DNA of 64,000 nucleotides from Undibacterium hunanense. Lineage in GTDB: Bacteria; Pseudomonadota; Gammaproteobacteria; Burkholderiales; Burkholderiaceae_D. The stretch lies in assembly GCF_014284335.1 (NCBI RefSeq), contig NZ_JACOGF010000001.1, positions 124,001 to 188,000 on the forward strand, given 5' to 3'. A program made the position numbers and the translations under genes. Shown in pieces: positions 1 through 11,049 of the stretch (the stretch's first letter is position 1; the number at the start of each line of letters is the position of its first letter). Below the pieces are notes generated by a model. That model ran no database searches. It had not been told where the DNA came from and saw only the letters and a program-made list of their open reading frames with translations.

Positions 1-3000
1 CGCGCCATTGATGGTACCGCTGCGGATGGCTTCCATAGGCGTCATGCCACCCCGTACCAAAGTCCATAGTTCCCAATGGGCAGCCAGACCTTCACGCTGA
101 CCATGCGCCCCCAGATTGACCGGGACACCGGCACGCTGCAATGACGTAGCCGTTTCTGCGACCTTGAAGACATTGAAATCTTCTTCCGGTGCAGTTTCAC
201 GCCTGACACTGCGCGGCTCCAGTACCGATTTGGGAACATATCTGGTCAGCAAAGGATGTTTCCATACATCCGTGTGTGCATACCAGTAATGTTCGCCATC
301 CAGGCCACCATAGGCAACCCCCAGCGTAGGTGTATAACCGACCTGGGTTTGCGACCACAATTGCCGGACATCGTCATACACTTTTTCGACGGGCAAAGCA
401 TGTTCAACACCGGTATGGCCGTCGACTACCATGGTCATATTGGTCTGGAATAATGAACCGCCTTCTGGCACCACCATCATTTGCGTCTGCCGTGCGGCTT
501 CCAGAATTTGCTGACGCTGCTCACGTCGTGGCTGGTTATAGCTCTTGACCGAAATTGCCCCGGCTGCCTTCAGGCGTTTCAGGTGTGTCAAGGCATCGTC
601 CAGATTATTCACGATGGCAGCGAAGTTGCCCTTGGCACCGTACAGTATGGTGCCAGTTGAGTAAATGCGTGGTCCCAGTACCTGCCCGGCCTTTTGCAAC
701 TCACTCTGGGTAAAGATTTCGCCGGTATCGTTGGAAGGATCGTGGATGGTCGTTACCCCAAACGCCAGTGACGCATAATTGACCCAGCTTTGCTGCGGAA
801 TAATGCCACCTTCCCCCATACCACCATGCCAATGCACGTCAACCAGGCCCGGCAATATGGTCTTGCCTTTTGCATCTATCTGTCTGGCACCATCCGGTAT
901 GGCGATGTCGCTGGCCTTGCCTATGCTGATTATGCGGTTATCCCTGACGACAATGCGACCATCTTCAATGACTTCATCGCCTTTCATGGTGACTATCCGG
1001 GCGCCGGAAATCACAGTCAGGCCAGCAGGCTTGTCGGCCTGTTGACGGAAACCTATCTTGACGCCCTGCTCCACTGGTTTGGGCAATTCGGCCGGTGCGC
1101 CGGGTACAAATGCAAAGGCGTCTTTCAAATCACGGCTGAATAATTCATCGCCCAAAGAAAAATGAATACGCTTGCTGTCACCCGACCAGTGCAGATATTG
1201 TCCGGCATTCACATCCAGCTGTTTTACTGGCAGGGCATCCATTTTCTGACCTATGGTGACAGCCTTGCCAGCCAGCGGCAGTGGTGTGACATAGGCATGA
1301 TAACGTTCACCAAATGCCAGCCATTCGCCATCCGGAGAAATCGCAAATTCACCAGCAAATTCACTTTTTGCGACCGGTTGTTCAGGCTTGCCATCCAGTG
1401 GCAGGCGTACCAGCGAAGTAGTCCAGTCAACCTCTCCTGAAAATTGCGTGCGTGTTACGTATACGGCATCAGCATCTTTGCCAAACTGCGGTGCACTGCC
1501 ATCTTCCGACAAGAAACGTGGTTCGGATTTGCCGTCAACACTGGCCAGATAGACCCCGGTGTCCATTCCATACCAGGGCGTGGTCAGAAAACCACCCTTG
1601 GCCTTGACGTAAGTAACTTGCCTGCCATCCGGTGAAAAACGCGCTTGCATGTATTTGCCCGGCGCCTTGGTAACCACCGATTCCCTGCCACTGGCAAGGT
1701 CCACTACCCTGACCGAGCCCAGTTTCTCATCATTCCAGCTACTGAAAACCACAGCTTTGCCATCGCGTGAAAAGCTGGGGAAGAATTCAAAATGGGTGTT
1801 TTGCGCGGTCAGGCGGCGAGGTGCTCCATTTGGCAAGTCTTTGATATAGATATGCCCCAGCGCCGAATACACGACCTTGTCACCCTGTGGCGCCACATTC
1901 ACCCAACGTAACTGATGCACATCAAACTGATCGGGGGCCACCTCATGCGGAAAACGCAGGGCATCACGGACTTCGCGTGTGTCTTTCACATGGAAGGGAA
2001 TCTCTGCTGCCTTGTGCGAGAACGGGTCAAGACGCCATATCTTGCCTTTGGCCCAGACCACGATTTCCTTGCTGCCAGGCATCCAGGCGAAAGCTGGATA
2101 AACACCCTGTATGGCCCAGGATTCCTGCATGTCGCGTTCCAGCTCCGGCCAGGCGGCAGCTTCTTCGCCGGTCTGCAAGTTTTTCAGGAACAAGGTGGAC
2201 TGATTCCGCACGCGGCGTACAAACGCCAGATATTTGCCATCCGGTGACGGAACAGGCCTTACTGCGCCACCGGGGCCACTGACCACAGCCTTGACTTTAC
2301 CATCCTGCATGTCGCGACGGAAAATCTGGTAAATCTGTGCGTTGGAATTTTTATTGTATTCAAAGGACGTGCCAGCCGTCGTATCTTGCGAATAATAGAC
2401 ATAGCGGCCATCTGGTGAAAAAGCTGGCTCACCCAGGTCTTTTTGCCAGTTTGGCTTTTCATTCAACTGCACGCCCGTACCGCCGCTTTGATGGTAAAGC
2501 CAGATTTCACCAGACCCCAGTGAACGTGTGCCGGTATAGTGCTTGCGGGCTGCAATATATTGTCCGTTCGGGTGCCACACCGGGTTATTCAAAAGGCGGA
2601 AATCTTCCTTGCTGACAGCATGCGCATTGCTGCCATCGACATTCATGACCCACACATTGTCACCGCCACCAGCGTCAGACATATAGGCAATCTGTTTGCC
2701 GTCGGGTGAAAATCGCGCCTGCATTTCCCACGCCATGGAATGCGTCAAGGCCCTGGCTTCACCGCCTGCAATCGGCAGCGTGTACAAATCACCCAGCAGA
2801 TCAAAAACCAGTTGCTTGCCGTCAGGGCTGACATCCACACTCATCCAGGTGCCACTGCGTGTGTCAATATTGACTGTCCTGCTTTCGCCTGGGGGATGAT
2901 TGACATCCCATTTCTTTTTTTCTGCATCCGGCTTGGCGGCGGATTCTGCGGCTGATGCCGCCAATACTGGCAAACACAGCATGACAGCCCAGGCTACAGG

Positions 3001-3021
3001 CAATAGTCGTGAAACACGCAT
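1..3021 (-). CDS. Exported amidohydrolase with N-terminal WD40-like (PD40) propeller, 3'-truncated by window edge
   Basis: The reading frame is open from the ATG at 3021 to the window edge (1007 codons), so the C-terminus is missing. The start MRVSRLLPVAWAVMLCL...AASAAESAA is a clear Sec signal peptide. Residues about 40-670 carry repeated SPDGKQ/SPDGRY motifs typical of TolB/PD40 beta-propeller blades. From about residue 690 an amidohydrolase fold begins (KTILPGLVDVHWHGG, with the metal-binding HxH, then GVTTIHDPSND and AISVKSYNQ, whose Lys is a candidate bridging residue). Such fusions are annotated as periplasmic amidohydrolases or prolidase-like peptidases; the substrate is unknown. The start is followed by ordinary coding sequence and preceded by a purine-rich GGGAGAAG ribosome site. 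Confidence 0.9.
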   Translation of the reverse strand, partial: MRVSRLLPVAWAVMLCLPVLAASAAESAAKPDAEKKKWDVNHPPGESRTVNIDTRSGTWMSVDVSPDGKQLVFDLLGDLYTLPIAGGEARALTHSMAWEMQARFSPDGKQIAYMSDAGGGDNVWVMNVDGSNAHAVSKEDFRLLNNPVWHPNGQYIAARKHYTGTRSLGSGEIWLYHQSGGTGVQLNEKPNWQKDLGEPAFSPDGRYVYYSQDTTAGTSFEYNKNSNAQIYQIFRRDMQDGKVKAVVSGPGGAVRPVPSPDGKYLAFVRRVRNQSTLFLKNLQTGEEAAAWPELERDMQESWAIQGVYPAFAWMPGSKEIVVWAKGKIWRLDPFSHKAAEIPFHVKDTREVRDALRFPHEVAPDQFDVHQLRWVNVAPQGDKVVYSALGHIYIKDLPNGAPRRLTAQNTHFEFFPSFSRDGKAVVFSSWNDEKLGSVRVVDLASGRESVVTKAPGKYMQARFSPDGRQVTYVKAKGGFLTTPWYGMDTGVYLASVDGKSEPRFLSEDGSAPQFGKDADAVYVTRTQFSGEVDWTTSLVRLPLDGKPEQPVAKSEFAGEFAISPDGEWLAFGERYHAYVTPLPLAGKAVTIGQKMDALPVKQLDVNAGQYLHWSGDSKRIHFSLGDELFSRDLKDAFAFVPGAPAELPKPVEQGVKIGFRQQADKPAGLTVISGARIVTMKGDEVIEDGRIVVRDNRIISIGKASDIAIPDGARQIDAKGKTILPGLVDVHWHGGMGEGGIIPQQSWVNYASLAFGVTTIHDPSNDTGEIFTQSELQKAGQVLGPRIYSTGTILYGAKGNFAAIVNNLDDALTHLKRLKAAGAISVKSYNQPRREQRQQILEAARQTQMMVVPEGGSLFQTNMTMVVDGHTGVEHALPVEKVYDDVRQLWSQTQVGYTPTLGVAYGGLDGEHYWYAHTDVWKHPLLTRYVPKSVLEPRSVRRETAPEEDFNVFKVAETATSLQRAGVPVNLGAHGQREGLAAHWELWTLVRGGMTPMEAIRSGTINGA

Positions 3022-3270
3022 AGACTTCTCCCTCGGTGGTTTTTATTTGGTTTTATTTGGTTTTTAGTTGGCCAATAATGATGCGCAATAATATATCCAA
3101 AGCATATCAGCCAGACGATTTCAGATGCATCCGCAGGCAAAAAGTTCCCACTGGCAAGCCCTTATCCTGTAGCGCAGCCCTGGCAATGTATTAAATTACA
3201 ACAAAACTGAGTGCCATACACCATCAAACCGACCGGCATCAGGTATGATTTGAACAACTGCACTCTGTCC

Positions 3271-6200
3271 ATGATCATGAATCTATTCGCGCTAGAGGAC
3301 GAAGTAACACAGCTTGCTGCCAGATTGACTTCTGCGCATGGGCTGGAAAAATTCATGGCGCAACTAAGCCTTGCCTGGCACTTGCGGCAAAGAGATAGCC
3401 GGCGAGCCTCCGTGCTTGCAATCACGGTGCTGGCAGAACTGGCCGACCTCGAAGCGCCAGAGACACTGCGCAGACAGTTTCATGCCCGCCTTTGCCTGAT
3501 CAGGGCAGAAATTGCCGCTCTGTATGGCAATCTGACTTTTGCCGAACGCCTGCTGGAAGAAAGCACGGCTGTTTTCACTGATCTCAATGACGCAACCGGC
3601 CTGGGTGACGCCAGTCTGACCGATGCAGCACTGGCACTGGAACAGGGTGATGCCGGGCGTGAAGCCCGCGCCTGCAACAATGCCGTCACCTGGTACAACC
3701 GGGCCAATGATCAGCTCAGGCTATCGATTGCAGAATCCTGGGCCATCTATGAACTGGCATTTTATGATCCTATGGCAGCGTCGGTCAGACATGCTGCGTT
3801 TGGCAGACAACATCAACACCTGTCCCACCCGGCAGTGGCTGCCCACCTGGCAGCAGCCCAGGGCGTGATTCAGGGCCGGCGCGAACCGGCCCGCTCATCC
3901 GTCTATTATCTGCAAGCCAGTGAACTGGCGCGTCAAGCCGGCATGATCAGGCTGGCCATTATTTCAGCCGGTAATTCTGGTGAATCCATGCAGGCCATCG
4001 GTGATCTGGAAGGCGCTGCCGGCGTATTTGACTGGGCGGCAGAACGTGCTCATGAAACCGAATGGCCTGCCCTGATTGGCTATGCCATGTCGCATCTGGG
4101 TAGCCTGCTACGGCAACTGGGGCAACTGGAACGCAGTAAAAAAACGTTGGAAGAAGCACTGAATGGCTTTTCCCATGCGCCGGGTGGCATCAATAAAGCC
4201 ATTGTCCATGCAGAATTGGCAGAATGCCTGTTGCTACAGGGTGAAACTGACAAAGCCATACTGGCATTCAGCGAGGCCATCAGCCTGTTTCGCGCTGCCC
4301 ACTCGATGGATGACTTGCCGCAAGCCCTGATACGTTATGCGCGTGCCCTGTCCATCGCTGGCCAGGCCACCGCCGCCCTGGATGCCATAGAAGAAGCACG
4401 AACCCTGATCCACCTGCACCAGTTCACTGCGCTGGGTGTAACATTGAACCAGACACTGGCAGAAATTCATGCGCGTCATGTGGTCAGCCTGCCAGCCAAC
4501 ATGGATGCGCCGAATGCCACCATCTATTACCTGGAAGAGTCATTACAAACCGGTAAATTGACCGAGGGCTGGCAAGCCAGTACAGAATTGCTGATGGCCC
4601 TCAGCCATGCCTGGTCAGATAATGGCGAAACCGGCAAGGCACTGGCATATGCAAAAATGGCCGTCATAGCAGAGCAGCGTGAAAGTAAAAAACAGGCAAA
4701 CAACCGCACAGCCATGGCGCAGGTCAGACATGAAACCGAATTGATACGTGCAGAAGCTGAACAACACAGGCTGATTGCCGCATCAGAAGCACGCCGTGCA
4801 GCCACCTTGCAAGAGGCCGGTGTGACGCTGGAACGACTGGGCAAGATAGGGCAAAAAATCACCTCCAACCTGGAGCCGGAAGCCGTCTTTGAAGCGATAC
4901 ATCATCACCTGAAAGATTTGCTGGATGCTACCACCTTCATCATTTATCTGCTGTCCGACGACGGCAAGACCCTGACCCAGGCCTTTGGCATAGAAGAAAA
5001 CCTGCCGCATCCGTATCATGAAGTTGCGGTCAACGATGAGCGCGCCTTCAGTGCCCGCTGCGTGCGTGAGAAACGCGAAATCATACTGGAGCTGCAGGCT
5101 GACAATGAATTTACCGTCGTGCTTGATACCTTGCAGACCCTCAGCCTGCTGTTTGCCCCACTCAGTATCAATGAGCGCATTCTGGGTGTAATGACCATAC
5201 AGACCCCACGCGAGCACGCCTATGGTGAACGGGAATGCCTGATTTTCCGCACCCTGTGTGCATACGGCGCAATCGCACTCGACAACGCCAACGCCTATCG
5301 TGAGCTGCGACTGACCCAGCAGCAACTGGAAGCGGCAAGCATCACCGAAAGGCTGGCCCGCAAAAAGGCGGAAGATGCGACGCGCCTGAAGAGTGAATTC
5401 CTGGCGAATATGAGCCATGAAATCCGCACGCCCATGAATGCAGTCATCGGCCTGGCCCATCTGGCCTTGCAAACCCGGCTGACACCCAAGCAATATGACT
5501 ATGTCAGCAAAATACATCATGCCGGTGAATCACTGCTCGGCATCATCAATGACATCCTGGATTTTTCCAAGATAGAAGCGGGCATGCTGGATGTCGAATG
5601 CATTCCGTTTTCCATAGAAGAAGTGTTGACCGGCATCTCCACCGTGACCAGTCAGAAGGCAGCAGAAAAACAGGTCAACTACCTGGTTCAGGTTGATAGC
5701 GATGTGCCGCCAAGCATTTATGGTGATCCTTTGCGTCTGGGCCAGGTGCTGATCAATCTGGTCAATAACGCTGTCAAATTTACGCCTACGGGTGGCGATA
5801 TCACCCTGCAAGTACACAGTTTGCCATTGCCAGCCAATACACCCAGCCGGTCACTGCTGCGCTTTTCTGTCAGCGATACCGGCATAGGCATGTCGGCTGA
5901 ACAACAGCAAAACCTGTTCCAGCCATTTACCCAGGCCGATGGATCAACCACCCGCAAATATGGCGGCACCGGGCTGGGCCTGTCAATTTCGCGCCGTCTG
6001 GTGGAATTGATGGGTGGCGAAATCAGCGTACACAGCGTGGCAAACCAGGGCTCCACCTTCACCTTTGAACTGGTTTTCGACGCCAACGCCCATCCGTTCA
6101 ACAAACCACATCTGTCAGGCAATTTATCTGCCCAGCAAGAAAAAAACAGACCGGCACAGCCATCGCAAAACCATGCCGGGCGTCGTGTATTGCTGGCAGA

Positions 6201-7206
6201 AGACAATCCCGTTAACCAGCAAATCGCGCTGGAACTCTTGAGCATGGTCGGCATCACTGCCGATGTCGCCGAAAATGGCAGCGAAGCCGTGCGCCTGGCG
6301 CTGGCTTCGCCACCCGGCTATTACGCCATGATTTTCATGGATTTGCAGATGCCTGTCATGGATGGCCATGAAGCTGCCGCCCTGATACGCAAAGAAGCGC
6401 AATTTGATGACACACCCATCATCGCCCTGACAGCCCATGCAGTTGGCGATATACGCGAGCGCTGCATGCGCGAAGGCATGCAGGATTATCTGACCAAGCC
6501 GGTGCAGCCGGAAGCCCTGTTCAGGATCGTATCGCGCTGGATCAGCGGCGGCGAAGAACAGACCAGCATCGCCTCGGCTGTCTCTTTGGCAGCATCACTG
6601 GTTGCACTTCACGAAGAAACCGACATCATCCTGCCGCATTTCACCCAGCTCGATACCCGGCAAGGTTTGCATTACATGGGTGGACGCCAGGATTTTTATC
6701 TGAGTATGCTGCATAGGTTTCAACAAAGCCAGGCAGACACGCTACCTGAAATTCAACGCCTGCTGGACAACAACGATAATAAAAATGCAGAAAGATTAAG
6801 CCATACCCTGAAAGGACTGGCAGGCAGCATAGGCGCGGTGGAACTGCAAAAAATCGCAGCAGAGATGGAACAGGCCTTGTTCAATGAAAACGACCGCGAA
6901 ACGATTACTGCATTGCAAGAACGACTGCAACAATCACTGAATGCCGTCCTCGATGAATTGACTGCACAATTGCCGGACAACCTGCCCAAACCGGCAGAAG
7001 CTGCATTCAGCGAGCTTGAGGCGAAACAACTGCTGTCTGATTTATATTATTTATTGCTGGCATCCGACGGTGATGCACAAACCCTGTTTGATGAACACCA
7101 GAATGCCATTGCCAGCCAGTTGAGTCCGGACCGCATGATACAGCTCAAGCATTTCATGCATCAGTTTGAATTTGAACTGGCAGCCGGGATCATTGCCAAA
7201 CAATGA
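3271..7206 (+). CDS. Soluble hybrid sensor histidine kinase: TPR - GAF - HisKA - HATPase - REC - Hpt
   Basis: From the ATG at 3271 the protein has 1311 residues; an in-frame GTG at 3211 would add 20, and neither start has a good ribosome site. Residues about 20-430 are helical TPR-like repeats. A coiled linker (about 440-530) precedes a GAF domain (about 530-670). HisKA has the phospho-acceptor in SHEIRTPMN (His about 716). HATPase_c has VSDTGIGMS and [14 protein letters not shown]. The receiver has the DLQMPVMDG aspartate near 1024, and an Hpt domain near 1160-1260 has [10 protein letters not shown] (His about 1178). It therefore has all elements of an internal His-Asp-His phosphorelay. No transmembrane segment is seen, so it should sense a cytoplasmic signal. 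No partner output regulator is adjacent. Confidence 0.93.
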   Translation: MIMNLFALEDEVTQLAARLTSAHGLEKFMAQLSLAWHLRQRDSRRASVLAITVLAELADLEAPETLRRQFHARLCLIRAEIAALYGNLTFAERLLEESTAVFTDLNDATGLGDASLTDAALALEQGDAGREARACNNAVTWYNRANDQLRLSIAESWAIYELAFYDPMAASVRHAAFGRQHQHLSHPAVAAHLAAAQGVIQGRREPARSSVYYLQASELARQAGMIRLAIISAGNSGESMQAIGDLEGAAGVFDWAAERAHETEWPALIGYAMSHLGSLLRQLGQLERSKKTLEEALNGFSHAPGGINKAIVHAELAECLLLQGETDKAILAFSEAISLFRAAHSMDDLPQALIRYARALSIAGQATAALDAIEEARTLIHLHQFTALGVTLNQTLAEIHARHVVSLPANMDAPNATIYYLEESLQTGKLTEGWQASTELLMALSHAWSDNGETGKALAYAKMAVIAEQRESKKQANNRTAMAQVRHETELIRAEAEQHRLIAASEARRAATLQEAGVTLERLGKIGQKITSNLEPEAVFEAIHHHLKDLLDATTFIIYLLSDDGKTLTQAFGIEENLPHPYHEVAVNDERAFSARCVREKREIILELQADNEFTVVLDTLQTLSLLFAPLSINERILGVMTIQTPREHAYGERECLIFRTLCAYGAIALDNANAYRELRLTQQQLEAASITERLARKKAEDATRLKSEFLANMSHEIRTPMNAVIGLAHLALQTRLTPKQYDYVSKIHHAGESLLGIINDILDFSKIEAGMLDVECIPFSIEEVLTGISTVTSQKAAEKQVNYLVQVDSDVPPSIYGDPLRLGQVLINLVNNAVKFTPTGGDITLQVHSLPLPANTPSRSLLRFSVSDTGIGMSAEQQQNLFQPFTQADGSTTRKYGGTGLGLSISRRLVELMGGEISVHSVANQGSTFTFELVFDANAHPFNKPHLSGNLSAQQEKNRPAQPSQNHAGRRVLLAEDNPVNQQIALELLSMVGITADVAENGSEAVRLALASPPGYYAMIFMDLQMPVMDGHEAAALIRKEAQFDDTPIIALTAHAVGDIRERCMREGMQDYLTKPVQPEALFRIVSRWISGGEEQTSIASAVSLAASLVALHEETDIILPHFTQLDTRQGLHYMGGRQDFYLSMLHRFQQSQADTLPEIQRLLDNNDNKNAERLSHTLKGLAGSIGAVELQKIAAEMEQALFNENDRETITALQERLQQSLNAVLDELTAQLPDNLPKPAEAAFSELEAKQLLSDLYYLLLASDGDAQTLFDEHQNAIASQLSPDRMIQLKHFMHQFEFELAAGIIAKQ

Positions 7207-7261
7207 CCCCCCTTGGCTATCACACATGCACAATTGAATCAGTTTCTTTGAATTTTAGCTG

Positions 7262-8413
7262 CTAAATCAGTTTGTGCTCTGCCAAACTGCTGATTCTGTC
7301 TTCAGCAATTCCCCAGTCACGCAAAATAGCTTCACTATGCTGACCTGGCGACGCGGGTGGAAGTCCTAGTTCCGGGCTGGTGCGGCTGAATCGGGGTGCG
7401 GGCGCTGGCTGGGTGACACCATCCACATCGACAAAATTGCCCCTGGCCTGGTTGTGCGGATGTGTGGGTGCTTCTGCCATATCCAGAACCGGAGCAAAAC
7501 AGATATCCGTCCCTTCCATCAATTCACACCATTGCTGCCGGGTCCTGGTTTTGAACAGGCTGGCACATTTCGCTTTTAATTCTGGCCACTTGCTGGCATC
7601 CATCTGCGCTTCAAATGCAGCATCCGTGATGCCAGAGAGTTGCAATAACAGGGCGTAAAACTGTGGCTCTATCGAAGCGATGGAAATGTATTTGCCATCG
7701 GCACAGGCATAGGTGTCATAAAAATGAGCGCCACCATCCAACATATTCGCGCCACGCTGGTCACTCCATGCACCAAAAGCACGGAAACCGTAAATCATGG
7801 CACCCAGCAACGCAGAACCATCAACCATGGCAGCATCAACAACCTGTCCCTTGTCTGAGTTGCGTGCTTCGAGCGCGGCGCAGACGACCCCAAATGCCAG
7901 CATCATGGCACCGCCACCAAAATCCCCGACCAGGTTCAGTGGTGGCACAGGTGGGGTATCCGCCCTGCCCATGGCGTGCAACATGCCGCTGAGTGCGATG
8001 TAGTTCAGGTCATGTCCTGCCGCCTGGGCCAATGGTCCATCCTGCCCCCAGCCGGTAATGCGTCCATATACCAGCCGTGGATTGGCTTGCATGCAGGGTT
8101 CCGGGCCCAGACCCAGTCTTTCCATGACCCCAGGCCGAAAACCTTCCAGCAAGATATCTGCTTTCCCTGCCAGTTCCAGTACCAGATTTTTTGCTTCTTC
8201 CTGCTTCAAATCCAGTGCCAGTGATCGCCGGCCACGCGCCATGACATCGTATTTGCTCCCCAGCATGGGGAAAGGATTTTTGCTGCCAGCCGCCATTTTG
8301 CGGTCTATGCGTATGACTTCCGCACCCATGTCGGCCAACATCATGGCGGCAAACGGACAAGGCCCCAGGCCCACCATTTCAATGACACGTATTCCTGTTA
8401 AAGGTCCAGCCAT
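7262..8413 (-). CDS. CaiB/BaiF family CoA transferase (alpha-methylacyl-CoA racemase-like)
   Basis: A 383-residue class III CoA-transferase. It has the N-terminal [33 protein letters not shown] motif region, [14 protein letters not shown], and the [12 protein letters not shown] segment that carries the family's catalytic Asp. The [27 protein letters not shown] segment is typical of the alpha-methylacyl-CoA racemase branch, which epimerises 2-methyl-branched acyl-CoAs. True CoA transfer cannot be excluded. It lies 39 bases downstream of an acyl-CoA dehydrogenase on the same strand, so the two probably form an operon for branched or long-chain acyl-CoA breakdown. Confidence 0.93.
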   Translation of the reverse strand: MAGPLTGIRVIEMVGLGPCPFAAMMLADMGAEVIRIDRKMAAGSKNPFPMLGSKYDVMARGRRSLALDLKQEEAKNLVLELAGKADILLEGFRPGVMERLGLGPEPCMQANPRLVYGRITGWGQDGPLAQAAGHDLNYIALSGMLHAMGRADTPPVPPLNLVGDFGGGAMMLAFGVVCAALEARNSDKGQVVDAAMVDGSALLGAMIYGFRAFGAWSDQRGANMLDGGAHFYDTYACADGKYISIASIEPQFYALLLQLSGITDAAFEAQMDASKWPELKAKCASLFKTRTRQQWCELMEGTDICFAPVLDMAEAPTHPHNQARGNFVDVDGVTQPAPAPRFSRTSPELGLPPASPGQHSEAILRDWGIAEDRISSLAEHKLI

Positions 8414-8452
8414 GTTTCATCCTTTATCCATCGTTCTGGTTTGTCTGCCTGC

Positions 8453-9595
8453 TCACAGATTGCGCGCAATAATTTCTTTCATGATTTCATTGGCACCGCC
8501 GTAGATACGCTGCACCCTGGCGTCCACATACATTTGCGCTATAGGATATTCCATCATGTAACCATAGCCACCAAACAATTGCAGACACTGGTCAATGACC
8601 TTGCATTGCAGATCGGATATCCAGTATTTGGCCATGGAAGCCAGTTCGGTATCCATGCGACCTTCCATCATATCGACGATGCAGCGGTCAATAAAGGTGC
8701 GGGCGATGGTTGCCTCGGTCTTGATTTCTGCCAGGACAAAGCGGGTGTTCTGCATCTCGATCAGAGCCTGCCCAAAAGCCTTGCGTTCACGTGTATGTTC
8801 TATGGTCAGACGCAGTGCCCGCTCTATGGCAGCGACACCGGCCACGCCCAGTATCGTGCGTTCATACGGCAATTCTGTCATCAACTGGCTAAAGCCTTTG
8901 CCTTCGGTGCCGCCCAGCACGCGATCAGTTGGCACGCGCACATCATCAAAAAACAGCTCGCAGGTATCCTGACCTTTTTGCCCTATTTTTTCCAGTATGC
9001 GGCCGACGCGGTAACCCGGGCAATCCCTGGTTTCGACCAGTAACAGCGAAATACCTTTGGCACCGGCATCCGGGTCTGTCTTGGTAACGACTACCACCAG
9101 GTCAGCCAGGTAACCATTGGAGATAAAGGTTTTGGAACCATTGATGACGTAACTATCGTCCCGGCGCAGTGCACTGGTGCGTATGCCTTTCAGATCAGAA
9201 CCGGCGCCTGGTTCAGACATGGCAATGGCAGCCACCATTTCACCACTTGCCAGCCTGGGCAGATAATAGTGTTTTTGTTCTTCCGTACCCTGATTCAAAA
9301 TGTAGTGTGCGACGATGGCGTGTACATGAATACCCAGGGCCATGTCACCGGCATAAGTCAGTTCTTCAAACACGATGGCCTGATGCGCAAAGCTGCCGCC
9401 GGAACCACCATATTCTTCAGGTATGTCTGCCAGCAACATGCCCATAGCCCCCGCCTTGTGCCAGACTTCGCGGTCTACATGTTGCTGCTTTTTCCAGCGG
9501 TCCTGATGCGGAATCACTTCGGCATCGACAAAGCGCCGCACGGCGTCACGAAAGCTGTCCAGTTCTGGTGTCATCCAGCCAGGCTTGATTTGCAT
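8453..9595 (-). CDS. Acyl-CoA dehydrogenase
   Basis: A 380-residue FAD acyl-CoA dehydrogenase from the ATG at 9595 (MQIKPGWMTPELDSF). This start has GGAG at proper spacing, whereas the longer open frame to 9700 is not protein-like. It has the family signatures AIAMSEPGAGSDLKGIRT (FAD and substrate binding) and QLFGGYGYMMEYPIAQMYVDARVQRIYGGANEIMKEIIARNL near the C-terminus. The enzyme introduces the alpha-beta double bond of an acyl-CoA and passes electrons to ETF. The gene is divergent from the TetR-type gene starting near 9733 and upstream of the CoA transferase/racemase gene. This suggests a fatty-acid-responsive operon. Confidence 0.95.
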   Translation of the reverse strand: MQIKPGWMTPELDSFRDAVRRFVDAEVIPHQDRWKKQQHVDREVWHKAGAMGMLLADIPEEYGGSGGSFAHQAIVFEELTYAGDMALGIHVHAIVAHYILNQGTEEQKHYYLPRLASGEMVAAIAMSEPGAGSDLKGIRTSALRRDDSYVINGSKTFISNGYLADLVVVVTKTDPDAGAKGISLLLVETRDCPGYRVGRILEKIGQKGQDTCELFFDDVRVPTDRVLGGTEGKGFSQLMTELPYERTILGVAGVAAIERALRLTIEHTRERKAFGQALIEMQNTRFVLAEIKTEATIARTFIDRCIVDMMEGRMDTELASMAKYWISDLQCKVIDQCLQLFGGYGYMMEYPIAQMYVDARVQRIYGGANEIMKEIIARNL

Positions 9596-9732
9596 AGTGT
9601 CTCCATCCATGGTCGTTAGCTTGCTTTTATGTTTGAATTGGCTTGAATTGCCGCAAGTCTGCTTTAAGGTTACCATCTCCGGCACCCATACGAGCATCAT
9701 CCCTGATTTTTAGAAGACTATCCCCATTCGCC
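9596..9732. promoter_or_regulatory. Divergent intergenic promoter region, tetR-type regulator / acyl-CoA dehydrogenase
   Basis: The 137 bases separate the two divergent starts and must carry both promoters. There is a short direct repeat (ttgaattggcttgaattg, about 9633-9650). I did not find a convincing palindromic operator. Confidence 0.5.
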
Positions 9733-10395
9733 ATGCCAGATAAAGTGATGACCACCGCTACAGCAACTGGTGACGCAACGCAGCAAAGCCAGCCACCTGC
9801 AAAAAAAAGGGGGCGGCCTGTGCTGGACGAATCAGAAAGCATACGACAGGAACTGATCAGCCAGTCGGCCCGGTTATTTCGCAAAAAAGGCTATGACAAC
9901 ACCACGGTGCGTGACATCGCCGCTGCGGTGGGCATACAGTCAGGCAGCTGGTTTTATCACTTCAAAACCAAGCAGGACATTCTGGTTGCGGTGATGGAAC
10001 AGGGCATGCAAAGATCATTGCAGGAAATTGAACAACTGAGCCTGGCCGATTTGCCAGCGCGCCTGGCATTTCAGCGTCTGGTAGAAGTGCACCTGAATAC
10101 CCTGCTGGCACCGGATCATGATTTTATTGCCGTCTTGCTGTATGAATGGCGTTCGCTGGACAAACCTGCGCGCACCAGGATTATTGCCCTTAAAGACAGG
10201 TATGAAACCGTGTGGGAACAAGCCATTGTCGCCCTGCATGCCTCGGGCGACTGGGCCATGCCAACACCATTGGATAAATTACTGATGTTTGGCACCCTGA
10301 ACTGGACCGCCCAATGGTATCGCCGTGGCACCGGCATCAGCATAGAGGAACTGGCTGCGCAGTGCGTGCAATTCATCCTGCGCACCAAGGCATGA
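9733..10395 (+). CDS. TetR/AcrR family transcriptional regulator
   Basis: A 220-residue regulator from the ATG at 9733; an ATG at 9748 is also possible, and the earlier TTG at 9643 is unlikely. A basic stretch PPAKKRGRPVLDESES leads into the TetR helix-turn-helix (about residues 35-80: ARLFRKKGYDNTTVRDIAAAVGIQSGSWFYHFKTKQDILVAVME). The C-terminal ligand domain resembles TetR_C regulators of fatty-acid genes. It is divergent from the acyl-CoA dehydrogenase, with 137 bases between the starts, so autoregulation and control of that operon are likely; no clear operator palindrome was identified. Confidence 0.92.
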   Translation: MPDKVMTTATATGDATQQSQPPAKKRGRPVLDESESIRQELISQSARLFRKKGYDNTTVRDIAAAVGIQSGSWFYHFKTKQDILVAVMEQGMQRSLQEIEQLSLADLPARLAFQRLVEVHLNTLLAPDHDFIAVLLYEWRSLDKPARTRIIALKDRYETVWEQAIVALHASGDWAMPTPLDKLLMFGTLNWTAQWYRRGTGISIEELAAQCVQFILRTKA

Positions 10396-10425
10396 CAGGC
10401 AGGGATGCATGTCTCAAAAAATGTC

Positions 10426-10767
10426 TTATGCAGGATTACGCTTTGAAAACAGTGCCACCAGACCAACGATCAGCAAGACAGGAAATAACAGGGGCAAGAG
10501 CGCCAGCGCAAGAGAACCAAGTACGACGGCAATGATGAAGAACAATAAAATGCCCACACCTGCCAGTACCACACCCGTCAGACCCAGGGCCAGCAATATG
10601 GCACAAGCACCTATGCCGCAAGCCAAAACGAAACCGAACAAGCCGCCGATCACACCCGTTTCATGACCATTGACGTGCATGTTCACGTCGCTGAATGCAC
10701 CTAAGCTGATAACAGCCAGCAGCATAAGAAAAAATACGATCAGTGCGGTACGTTTATTGGAAGTCAT
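10426..10767 (-). CDS. Small hydrophobic membrane protein, unknown function
   Basis: 113 residues from the ATG at 10767, which has a good GAGAGG ribosome site 7 bases upstream. The upstream extension to 10878 is not supported. An N-terminal hydrophobic helix (ALIVFFLMLLAVISLGAF) could be a signal anchor. It is followed by a short polar loop (DVNMHVNGHETG) and then about 65 nearly continuous hydrophobic residues (IGGLFGFVLACGIGACAILLALGL...) ending in a basic tail FSKRNPA. Two or three further membrane helices are likely. I do not recognise the family. It is convergent with the TetR gene. Confidence 0.75.
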   Translation of the reverse strand: MTSNKRTALIVFFLMLLAVISLGAFSDVNMHVNGHETGVIGGLFGFVLACGIGACAILLALGLTGVVLAGVGILLFFIIAVVLGSLALALLPLLFPVLLIVGLVALFSKRNPA

Positions 10768-10978
10768 GATGTGCCTCTCGTGAGTGTGGTTGGGCTTTTC
10801 AAAGCCAGTGTTGTAGATCGATGTAGTTATCTTAGACACGACCATCCTCATCTGCCATGCACTTGCGACAGAATGCATAAATCATGGGGCAAACAGTCAA
10901 TCTGCAGGAAATTTGGCAGCGAAGAAAAGAAAAAAGCAGGCTGGCAAACCTGCTTCAGGGTGACAGTTACCAGCCGTC

Positions 10979-11003
10979 AAACAATCAGCTTTGCTGATTG
11001 TTT
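10979..11003. terminator. Perfect 11-bp hairpin with 3-nt loop, possible terminator
   Basis: AAACAATCAGC / TTT / GCTGATTGTTT is a perfect inverted repeat just past the 3' end of the flavoprotein gene that stops at 11037. The stem is AT-rich with only a weak T tract, so termination efficiency is uncertain. Confidence 0.5.
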
Positions 11004-11049
11004 ATTGTTTATTGTTTATGGTTTATGGTTTATGGTTTATTGTTTATGG
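10997..11049. repeat. Heptanucleotide tandem repeat (ATTGTTT / ATGGTTT)
   Basis: About seven and a half 7-base units with a T/G alternation at position 3 run from the hairpin right arm to just past the stop codon of the minus-strand flavoprotein gene (11037). Such simple repeats are prone to slippage; here the unit count would change the last codons or the 3' untranslated region. Confidence 0.85.

Noticed and set aside
4783..5520. 245-codon minus-strand frame inside the histidine kinase gene
   Set aside because: It is fully inside conserved GAF/HisKA coding sequence on the other strand, and its translation looks like a frame shadow.
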